Shown: positions 22,185-31,577 of the stretch, in pieces | Layout: each line of letters opens with the position of its first letter | How positions within the stretch are numbered: position 1 is the first letter of the stretch | DNA from: Forficula auricularia | Lineage: Eukaryota; Arthropoda; Insecta; Dermaptera; Forficulidae | Reading direction: 5' to 3' | Assembly (NCBI GenBank): GCA_024734495.1 | Contig: JALMQS010000069.1 | Location: forward strand, 896,464-960,463 | DNA length: 64,000 bases | Program-made: the position numbers and the translations under genes | The notes under the pieces: model-generated | Told to the model about the DNA's origin: nothing | What the model saw: the letters and a program-made list of their open reading frames with translations, nothing else | Database searches by the model: none

Positions 22185-22525
22185 AGCTACGAAATTCGAA
22201 TCTTAAGCTCGATATAGTCTAGAAGGAGTACAGCAAGCTTTTGATTATTTTTATTTTTTACATTGATTATTGTTTTTATTTCTCTCTCTTCTTGATCGCA
22301 TTGCACAGTTGTGGGGCGCTTTTGGCGCTCCCAACACTCTGGTCTCGGTTCTGGAGTCCTACATGTACTTTTAACTAATAGCCATAACATCTGGCGTAAT
22401 TGTTTGGGCGGCTGATGAGGGTTTTAACCTAATTTATAAACGAATCTCTATTCTTTCTGTAAAGGGTTGCCCCCCTCTCCGTGGCGAAATAAATAAATCA
22501 GTCGTTGAAATCGAAAAGTTGGCAT
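22185..22525. other. Flank of the BEL insertion
   Basis: Right-hand continuation of the DNA into which BEL inserted. It probably holds the decayed end of the LINE fragment at 14633-15273, but no coding motif is clear. Confidence 0.4.
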
Positions 22526-22532
22526 TTATGGT

Positions 22533-22825
22533 ACCCTCTGTCTAATCTTTCAGTGGCAGGAACAATAATATATTATATTTATATTGTATTTTATTCTCAG
22601 CAGAATTATAGTGTAGTCTGGTGAGAATGAAATAGAATATAATATATTATTGTTCCTGCCACTGAAAGAGGAGACAGAGGGGAATGTCCCATTGGATTTC
22701 CTTCACTGACTTTTCAACAGCCTGAAGAAGGAGGGAATAGCCTCCGAAACGTCGGTTTATGAATAAAAAGATAGTATAAATTATCTTCTTCTTTTTTTGG
22801 TCTGCCTCATTAATATGCACTTCAA
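22533..22825 (+). repeat. Foldback plus CTGAAGA...GAAAC hammerhead-like motif
   Basis: 22533-22682 is an inverted repeat (CTTTCAGTGGCAGGAACAAT ... its reverse) around an AT core. Directly after it, 22722-22758 reads CTGAAGAAGGAGGG, a short loop, CCTCCGAAAC, GTCGGTTT: a hairpin bounded by hammerhead core-like strands. The tail TGCCTCATTAATATGCACTT resembles the tail at 57720-57740. Confidence 0.55.
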
Positions 22826-22829
22826 TAAA

Positions 22830-23370
22830 TACAATATTAAAAAAAATATTTCCATATTTTGACTAGATAAAGTAATTAAAAAAATTATTTCTAAAGCTAA
22901 AACGGCATTTTAATTTTTTTCTGGCTTAATAAATATGATGTTAAAAAACAGAAATATTTATTAAAATAAAAAAAATATGGTAAATTAAAAAAATGTCTCG
23001 TATAAGACCTTTTATACGATGAATGAATGAACAGTTTGGAAGACAAAAAGAATAAATGATCGATTTTCATTAAATTCAATTTTTTTCTATAATATTAAGT
23101 TTCCATGAATTAATCGAAAGTGTAAACACTTAAAATTATATTTATTATTATTTATTATATTTTGGTTCGGTTATTTTATGAGAAATTTATTTTAAATCTT
23201 TTATCAAAAAATAAAAAAAAATTTATCAACTGTCCGGTTATTTTTGCTGTTGAGTGTATTTGAAAAAGATAAGTAATAAATTGTAGAAGTACAAAAATTT
23301 ATTTAACAGTTCTAGAGCCGGGCCCAGGGGTAACTACCCACGCTCTCGTCGATCCTGGTCCTGAGTACCA
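22830..23370. other. AT-rich intergenic sequence
   Basis: No gene recognised. A GC-rich GGGCCCAGGGG patch near 23325 lies just upstream of the region duplicated between the two zinc-finger genes. Confidence 0.45.
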
Positions 23371-23655
23371 TGAGAATTGAACTTTATTGGAAAACAAAAC
23401 TCTTCAATTGCGAGGCGACTGAGTATTTAATATATCATGGATTCAAAATTGAGAGGGACATTTTACATTGACTGCCCTGACATCTGGAGGAATTATTGTA
23501 TTTAGCATTATTTCATCCAAAGAAAACTCATTCATTTCTCATTTCTTTCCGAATATAGTAAAATTCAAGTATATATTTTTATTAAATTAAAAAAACTATT
23601 CCATTCAATATTATCTATTAATTTTTTGTTTGATCGTGAAGAAAATATATCCATT
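23371..23655 (+). promoter_or_regulatory. Upstream region of zinc-finger gene copy A (conserved in copy B)
   Basis: This stretch matches 31281-31577 upstream of copy B, including TTTATTGGAAAACAAAA, GCGAGGCGACTGAGTATTTA and GACTGCCCTGACATCTGG. It should contain the promoter and 5' untranslated region. No clear TATA box is seen. Confidence 0.5.
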
Positions 23656-26600
23656 ATGGCTGAAATTGCAATCATGGTTCACAATTACCCAATTTATACA
23701 GGTTAGTTCTCATCTGTCAACATGTCATGGAATATAAATAAAATATTTTGTTTATTTATTAAATAATTAATTGTCATTTATATTGTACATTGTTATTTTT
23801 TCATTATTGTTTTCAATTAAACAGATAAATAGGAAAAGTTCATTCTTGCCTCGAATTGATCAGAATCTTATGCAGATTGTCAAAATCTTGAACAGATTAT
23901 AGTTAATAAATTTATTTTATCTCTATATTATAATTATATTGTGTTATTTTTAATAATTATTTTGTCTTTAAATAAAAGAATAAATTGGTTTAATTATAAT
24001 GTCCATGGGGACTTTAAACATTTATATCTAACCAAGGCCGTACCCACGGCGGGGGGGGGGTTAAGAAGGGTCGCCCCCCCGAAATATATCTTCTTTTTTT
24101 TATTTTATAAAGAGGTCATTTGCTTTTTTTTAAACAATTTAAAAACAATTATAACAGCCCGGGTAATAATTTTTTTTTATATAAATATTAATTTAAATAC
24201 CTATTTAAAATAATAAACATTTTTGCAACTTTGCCAGTGACTTTGATGCACTACTAAGCGCACACTAGTAAAAAAGGCATACTATCGGATTAGCGAGTTT
24301 TTAAACGACGATCATGTCTGGACTTGATTTTTGACATTGGCAGGATTACTTTGTATATTTGTTTTATTTATTTATTTGTATATTTGTATATTTTGTTCTA
24401 TTTATTTGTTTATTAGTTTTTAAGGAATTTGGTGTTGGTACTTGGTAAAACATTTTTTAAAATTATTGTTTTATTTTTTAAATCATGACTTTCATCAAGC
24501 ACTCCTCGTGGAGCCTATGATGAAAAAACACACACACACACACACACACTCACTCCCCAGAGAGAACATTTTCTACTTTGAGGAGGCTTAATTCGTACGT
24601 ATACTAAGGAACTCCTGTGGCCAAGCGATAGACTTACCGGATTAGCTCTTATGTCTATTCATAGAGACATGGACATTTCCACCGACAAAGTTTTAAATAT
24701 GTTTGCAAATAAAAAAAGAAGATTGGATTTTGTTTTGTAAAATTTCTATGTGTACTTATAATATGCTTAATACATAATCTAGACACACGGTCAGTGTGTC
24801 AGCCAGAACCATTTCAAGCTACTTTCGACTCCCGCATAACTCAAAAACTATTAGACATACATTCTTGAAAATTTTTCACGCCTAATAAGACCCACTAGAA
24901 TAACTAGCATCCCAAATTTCATGAATAAATCTATTATAGTTCTTGTGTTATTAAGCTCTGAACAGTTATATTTTTAACACTGACTCACTGACTGACATAT
25001 CAAAAACCTAAAGTATATACTTCCGCTTATCCTAGAATGCTGAAATTTGGCATACTGGTAGAGTTTGGGCTACAGTTAAAGGAAAAAGTCGAAAAAAGGA
25101 AACTTTCCCTTTTTCAGGACCTAAAATGAAGGGGTGAAATTTATTATAGGCTTAATTAACATATGTATATTCAAAATACAATCAAGCTAGAATTCTGAAA
25201 TAGGGCATACTGGTAAAGCTTGGAACATTAATAAAGGAGAAAATTGTAAAAACCGAAACTTTCCCTACTTCGGTGTCCGAAATGAAGTGTTCGGTTCAAA
25301 CGGCTTCGCCGACAAAAGGGTTGAGATCTAAACGGATACCAAGTATTATAGCAGTCGCATAAATCATAGCTATAGGGATGTAGAACGTTCTTCAATTGAT
25401 TTAAAAGGAAATTTGTTACGTTCTTTGATATTAAATTCATAAATTGACAAGTTTTATATCCAACTAAATTGTTTGTGGTATAAAATAAGAACAACTAGCA
25501 AAGTTAAAGTTTAAGCTTGTATTAAATATCATCATGTTAAACGTAAGTTATTGACTATTATAACTTGCCAAGTTATAAATTTAATATCAAAGAACGTAAC
25601 AAATTTTCTTTTAAATCAATTGAAAAACGTTGCACATCCCTATAGCTATGATTTAAGCAAATGCTATGGAACTTGGTACCCGTTTAGATCTCAACCCTTT
25701 TGTCGGCGATGCCGTTTGTACCGAACTTGGCCCCTTTTTCACATTTATGTTTTTGGTCAGATAAATACTTTTATTAAAACATTTTTCTCAACTTTTTTTT
25801 TCTAAAACTATTTTAACGACTTTTGGGTGAAAATAGTCTTGGCACCCCGATTTTTATTTCCCTAGGTAAATGCCAAAAAAGAGGGCGGCAGATTCTTATC
25901 AGATATTAACCCCCCCAGAAAAAATTCCTAGGTACGGCCCTGTATCTAACTAATAATAAGTGAAATTATATCTTTTTCAGGGCCACATTTCTTGTGCTGT
26001 GATTGTCGGACAATGTTCATTAGTGAAGAATTCTTGAACAAACATCAAAAGAAATGTATACATATGAAATTACATTTAATTTTAAAAATGAAATTTCAAT
26101 TGCGAAGAAATACATCAGCTGAGGGTAAGTTCATTTATTTGAATTATAACCTTGGAAGCATTCTCCTAAAACTTTTGTTCAAACTCTAATATAGATGAAA
26201 TTAAGCCTTTGTCCTCCATTTCGGAGACCATTATGATATCCAAGGGATTAAGTTTAAGGGGGGGTTGGTTAAAAGTTCACTTTTTACAGTTTTTCGCTTA
26301 TAACTCGAAATCGGTCCATATTTTGTAAATAACCGTCCTATACTAAATTAAAGTGGACAAAATTTCGCGTCGATTAAAAGATATTATTGTAGTAGTTCGA
26401 TTTTATTTTTGAACTAGATTAAATTTGCTAAAATTCAAACAAAGTTTCATCTTAATTGTATAATGGTAACCCGGCCGCATTGAGGTTGTAGTTTTGAAAA
26501 ACTACAATTTTTTTTGCAAAAATAAAATCCCAGTTTTCCTACTTAAAATAAAAACCACTCATCCTAGAAACTTGATTCCTATTTCATTCTATAGGAAATT

Positions 26601-28220
26601 TTGTTTACTTGGACCACTTTTTTGTAAAAACTCCTAGATTTATAGACATCAAGCATTTTCCATGAAGGAAAAACTGCCATTTTTTTGCAAAAAATTGTAT
26701 TTCTATTTCAATACTACAACCTTATTGCGGCCGGGTTTCCATTATCGAATTAAGTTGAAACTTTGTTTTAATTTTAGCAAATTTAATCTAGTTTAAAAAT
26801 GTATAGAATCGTCTTTGTCGAAAACGTGCTCCTTCATGGTCAAAATGGGAAAAAAATCGAAAAAAGTGCGAGTTTTTGGGATAGGTATTCAAAAGTGATC
26901 CAGGAGAAATTTTGTCCTCTTTAATTTACTATAGGACGGTTATTTACAAAATATTGGCCGTTTACAAGTTATAAGCGAAAAGCTGGAAAAGGGGAACTTT
27001 AAGCCCCCCTCCTAAAAATCAAGCCACAACCTTGGGGACTTTTGAGAGACATTATTAATCCAAGTCTAAGGGAAGCGTTTAAGACCATTTCCAAAATTCT
27101 GGGATTTTTATCTACCGATTTGTCTAATTTGACTGGGCTAATATACTACTTTTATCTAACGATATAATTGAATGATTTCACAATTAAAAATAACAAAACT
27201 ACAATAAACTTTTCTGCTCTATATTGAATTTCATCTCTAAATTCATCTCTTTAACACATTTATTTTTTTCCAGATACAAGTAATAGAACTAAGAATGAAA
27301 CTGAAGATTATTTCTGTGAGGAATGTTTGTCAGGATTTCTATCATTGTCTGAATTCGAAAGTCATATACAGGAAGGCCATTCAGAAGAAGTACTCTTCTC
27401 AAGTCATCTTAGAGATCGGAAATACGGTGTTGAAACCAAATCGGAGCCCCCTATTGCCATCAATCCTCAGAGCGAGAAGGCTTCTAAAGTCACCTTTCAT
27501 GATCAATATAATGCCGCCAAATGTTCTTTACCCTCTCCTAGCAATAAAAAAAAATTGAAAACAAAACAAACTAATCAATTTTTGGGAACTATTTCTAATA
27601 ACAAGCATACTGGCCAAAAGCCTTTCGTCTGTGATCAATGCGAGAAGGGATTTTCACATAAGAGTCAACTCAAGACTCATTTACTTATTCATACAGGCGA
27701 CAAGCCTTTCGTATGTGATCACTGCGAGAAGGGTTTCTCAGATAAGAGTAATCTCAATAAACATTTACTTATTCATACTGGGGAAAAGCCTTTCGTCTGT
27801 AATCACTGCGAGAAGGGTTTTTCAGAAAAAGGATCTCTAAAAAAGCATATACTTACTCATAAAGGCGACAAGCCTTTCGTTTGTGAACAATGCGAGAAGG
27901 GTTTCTCAGATAAGAGTAATCTCAAGAAACATTTACTTATTCATACTGGGGAAAAGCCTTTCGTTTGTGAACAATGCGAGAAGGGTTTCTCGCAAAAAGG
28001 TGATCTCAACAGGCATTTAATTATTCATACAGGCGAAAACCCTTTCGTATGTGATCAATGCAAGAAGGGTTTCTCTCGAAAAGCTCATCTCAAAAGACAT
28101 TTACTTATTCATACGGGCCAAAAGCCTTTCGTATGTGATCACTGCGAGAAGGGTTTCTCACGGAAGTCAAATCTCGAGAGACATTTACTTGTTCATACAC
28201 GCCAAAAACCTTTGGTCTGA
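23656..28220 (+). CDS. C2H2 zinc-finger protein, copy A (seven C-terminal fingers), three exons
   Basis: Predicted nuclear zinc-finger protein. Exons: 23656-23701, 25981-26124 and 27274-28220; both introns are phase 1 with GT/AG borders, and the phase is consistent. Exon 1 encodes a 15-residue leader (MAEIAIMVHNYPIYT). Exon 2 carries a C2HC-like finger (CCDCRTMF...NKHQKKC) and a basic stretch. Exon 3 starts with a lone C2H2 finger (FCEECLSGF...FESHIQEGH), a linker, then seven tandem fingers with [11 protein letters not shown] linkers from about 27610. The stop at 28218 falls in what was an eighth finger, whose sequence continues after it. AATAAA motifs follow near 28315. The start is chosen because copy B has the same ATG and exon length. 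DNA targets are unknown. Confidence 0.8.
24033..25942. mobile_element. hAT-like non-autonomous element in intron 1 of copy A
   Basis: 1.9 kb bounded by inverted ends CAAGGCCGTACC and GGTACGGCCCTG and by an exact 8-bp duplication TATCTAAC (24025-24032, 25943-25950), the size made by hAT transposases. Copy B has the uninterrupted site (ATCTAACTAATAATA near 33396). Inside are a poly-G tract, a dispersed repeat with ACTGACTGAC motifs (24960-25100) and a foldback. No transposase frame seen. Confidence 0.8.
25289..25724. repeat. Foldback inside the hAT-like element
   Basis: Arms 25289-25462 and 25556-25724 are inverted copies (GGGTTGAGATCTAAACGG ... reverse) around a spacer of about 95 bp. Both arms can be read as the same peptide-like frame (LISKNVTNFLLNQLKNV), but this follows from the inverted repeat and is not evidence of coding. 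Confidence 0.7.
26259..27012. repeat. Large foldback element in intron 2 of copy A
   Basis: About 750 bp with arms of roughly 240 bp (left TTTTCGCTTATAACTCG and ATTTTGTAAATAACCGTCCT, right their reverse near 26930-27000), beginning GGGGGGG and ending CCCCCC. Copy B lacks it at the matching position (near 33700), which marks it as an insertion. Confidence 0.7.
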
Positions 28221-29000
28221 TAACACTGCGATAGGCATTTCTCAGAAAAGAAGAGTCTCAAAAAGCATTTGATACCGCAGTGCAAGAAAATTGACTCTAT
28301 TGCTTCTATTTTAAATAAATAAATGAAATAAAAATCAGAAATGTCAATCAAATAAATGAGGTTACGTACAAGGCAATTAAATTAGAAGAAGTTGAAGCTG
28401 ATCTCTGACGTCCAACAGTCATTTAGATTCAACCTTTGTGTCTAGTAAGACTATTTGTACTTTTCCCGTTGTATCTATTGTATGCTTCTTTTATTTGAAA
28501 CTCTCTTACATGTTTGAATATTTACTTTTCACAAATTTGAGCTGTTTATATATTAACTTGATTTTTCAATTATATTCATGCTTTATAATAATATCATATA
28601 TAATTCATTACTCGTTACGCTTGACAAGGGAAATCCCCTGCAAATACTCTTAAAGCCTTATCGTTTTAGAAAGTTTACATTACACTTATCTTAATTATTA
28701 TAATGTATTTCACTAATATTTTTGATAACAAAAATCAAATAGATTTTTTTTTAACAATATTATAATAAAATTATTACATTATATTAATTTAGTTTTTTTT
28801 TTTTTAGTAAAATAAATAAACTTAATTTTAATTATATATAATTTTGTTCAAATAGATTTATAACTATCTATAAATATATATAAATTATAATTGGCGAAAA
28901 TACCGATCACCCCCTCTATACGTATTTGCATATGTTAACATATATTAAGAAAGTAATCCAACATAATATATTAATAATATAATAATAGGATCTGGCCATT
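28221..29000 (+). other. 3' flank of zinc-finger copy A, duplicated at copy B
   Basis: Contains the remnant of an extra finger (28221-28290), AATAAA signals and AT-rich sequence. It matches 34428-35020 and 35532-35655, and so defines the right part of the tandem duplication. Confidence 0.65.
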
Positions 29001-29023
29001 GACACTGGAAGAGTGAGAAGTAT

Positions 29024-29590
29024 CATAAAGAGAAAGAGGTTGTCCTCTGCTTGATGCAAATAAACATACACACATATATATTAATGTGGGGAAATTATTT
29101 TAATGAATTGTCTTAATTTCTATTTTATTAAGAGCATATGTTTATCACGTGCCCAGTCAAGGGATTTCGACCCGTTGTCCTTTCCGAAGGGCCATCTTCT
29201 GGGTTCCAGCCACTGTATAGATCGCCGACACTTTTAAGCTAAAAGTATGTCATAAATAATACTATGACAACTTGTTTTGATGGGGTGTCGACTGACAAGT
29301 GCATCCCCCCACCACTCATATTTTCATGTGTGAATGTGAGTTGCAACTGGGAGTCAGCTGACAACGGCAGTGGCCAGTTGAAAGCGAGAATGGCTTAAAG
29401 ACGGTTGTTGATTTAAGTAACCCATTACGATGTATTAATTAACGATGTTTTAAGATGATTTGCCCCTAGACAAAATATGTAAGCCCCCTTTTTGTAAATA
29501 AATACTTTTAACAATAAATACGTGTGCTATTTGACCCCTACGAGCCAATTAAAGTGAAACCCCTCCTACGTTAATTATAGATATATAAAT
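29024..29590. repeat. Dispersed-repeat cluster: unit end, hammerhead-like motif, LTR-like segment
   Basis: 29030-29063 matches the inverted ends of the small units (GGTTGTC, CTGCTTGATGCAAATAAACA). 29160-29215, read on the minus strand, gives CAGAAGATGGCCCTTCGG ... GGGTCGAAATCC, a degenerate relative of the CTGAAGA...GAAAC motif. 29235-29580 is LTR-like in composition, with AATAAA signals near 29500, but has no second copy here. Confidence 0.4.
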
Positions 29591-29592
29591 AC

Positions 29593-29823
29593 CAGTGGCG
29601 GGCGGTAACATTTCAGCCAGGCGATGCTATACAAAAAGGAACACTTTAATTTTTAAAATTCTATTTTACTTTTCACTTTTATTTGTAAAATTCATAGATA
29701 AACGCATAATTTTTACGGTTTTTTTTTAACTTTAACATTAGATTTTTATAACGCGTTATGAAAATACTCTTGGAAGTTTTGCAATTTTAGTGAAGCCCAG
29801 CATCCATGGATCCCACGCCACTG
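29593..29823. mobile_element. Short hAT-type MITE
   Basis: Inverted ends CAGTGGCGGGCGG and CCCACGCCACTG, 231 bp. Internal ends match the larger element at 39191-39948 (CATTTCAGCCAGGCGATGCT against its right end). The flanking 8 bp do not match well, so it may have been rearranged. Confidence 0.6.
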
Positions 29824-30000
29824 GTATACATATACAGGGTGAGTTTTCCATATACATATCTATATTTAATATATACCAGGTGTACAAGTATGAAATGGGG
29901 ATTTTTTATAAAAAAACATGTTAAATTCGGAAGAATGATTCAAAGTATACTCCATATCGCTTGTTAAACATTTTTCCCCATCTTTCGAGAAATTTGGTAC

Positions 30001-30275
30001 CGCCTCCGTGGTCTAATGGTCAGAGTAACTGACTGGCAACCCGGAGGTCCCGGGTTCGATTCCCGGCTATGCTCAGAAATTTTTCTGTAAGTATAGGGTC
30101 TGGAACGGGGTTCACTCAGCCTCGTGAGGATAAATGAGTAGCTGCTTGATTGAGAAGTAGCGAATCTCGGTTAAGAAAACTGAAACGAAGGTTGTAGATG
30201 TGCGTTGAGCTAACCACTTGACCCCTCGGTACTGTTTCCAATTAGGACAGCAACCAATTCAGTAGGCCAAGACCC
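30001..30275 (+). repeat. tRNA-derived SINE
   Basis: The head has a pol III A box (GTGGTCTAATGGTC) and a perfect B-box arm (CCGGGTTCGATTCCCGG). The acceptor halves do not pair, so it is not a tRNA gene. The body includes GAGTAGCTGCTTGATTGAG and GCTAACCACTTGACCCCT, which I associate with insect SINEs. It abuts a minus-strand LINE fragment. Confidence 0.7.
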
Positions 30276-30279
30276 ATGA

Positions 30280-30970
30280 AGGGTTGTCGAGCCAGAGATT
30301 TTTTAACTCGCTTCATCAGGTTTTCAATTTGTTCGTACATTTCTTCTTTATCTTGGTCCTCATATGATGTAGTAGGCATGTATACCTGGATTATCACAGT
30401 ATCTTTCGGTTTCGAATCCACTGTGATCATAACAATCCTTTCGCTTACCTGTAGATAATTCTTTACCCTTTGCCCTATTTTTTTATTCATAATAATGCCC
30501 ACTCCTGCCCTCCCATTCTGCCCCCCGTGTGAATGATTCTATGGCTGTTTTCGAACCAAAAATCTCCCTCTTCTGGATATCTCATTTCACTAATCCCAAT
30601 AATGTCCAATTTGTGTCTATCCATTTCCCGCTTTAAATTCACTAGTTTATCTACTCTCTGAACATTCCACGCTCCGACTCGTAGAACGTCATTATTTATT
30701 TTTCCCTTTATGATGGTCTCTCCTCGGGTAGCCCCTTCCCGGAGATCCGAACGATGGGCTAGTTTACCTCCGGAATTCTTTACTCGAAGAGAAATCGTCA
30801 TGATGCATATTCTCGGGATTTGTAATGTGGTGGTTTCCCGTTGCCTTCCACATGTTGAAGAGAAGAAAAATGAAAAAGGAAATCAACTCCTAAGCCCTCG
30901 AAAACCTAATAGCGTCGGGGTCGGTAAAAAAACAAGAGGTCGTTTTGGACTAAATGAGGAAAAAAGGAAA
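30280..30970 (-). pseudogene. LINE ORF2 N-terminus (APE endonuclease)
   Basis: Minus-strand endonuclease start: LRVGAWNVQRV (catalytic Asn), KLDIIGISEMRYP (catalytic Glu), then IIMNKKIGQRVKNYLQVSER and VIIQVYMPTTSYEDQDKEEM, near 30300-30700. It breaks off before the GDFNA motif, so only the first part remains. It probably belongs to the same clade as the LINE at 1-1814. One frameshift lies near 30490. Confidence 0.8.
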
Positions 30971-31577
30971 ATGGCTTTAAAATACGGAACATTTCATAAT
31001 AAATTATGCTGAATCGAATAACTAGTTGATGTCCCAGTTGACTCAGTTGGTTTAATCAAAGACTCGAGACACAGTGAATTTTGACTTAGATTAAGAAAAA
31101 TAAACATCTGACAGAAATCAACCAAAAGTCGGAATAAATCTTGGAACATTGTTACCATTCTCATTTCTTAGGAACTTTAATTTTTGAAAAATTAGTTTAA
31201 AATATAAAATATCCTGAATCTATGTTGCCAATTTATAGATTTTTTGTGCTTATACACCCTCAAAAGCGCCCGTCCTTAGTACATTGAAAATTTAATTTTA
31301 TTGGAAAACAAAATTCAAAAATTGCGAGGCGACTGAGTATTTAATATTGAATGGATTCAAACATGGATTTTACATCGACTGCCCTGACATCTGGCGGATT
31401 TATTGTACTTGCTTAATTTCATCTATAGAAAACATTCATTTCTCATAATTTTTAATTTTTCTCATTTCTTTTCGAATATACTAATATTCAAGTATATATT
31501 TTTGTTAAATTAAAAAATTATTCCATTCAATATTATCTATTAATTTTTTGTTTGAACCTGAAGTAAATATATCCATT

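Noticed and set aside
25228..25805. Two similar peptide-like frames (LISKNVTNFLLNQLKNV...) as a conserved small gene family
   Set aside because: They lie in the two arms of one inverted repeat, so the similarity is explained without coding.
30001..30072. Possible tRNA gene
   Set aside because: A and B boxes and the T arm are good, but the acceptor strands do not pair and SINE-type body sequence follows directly.
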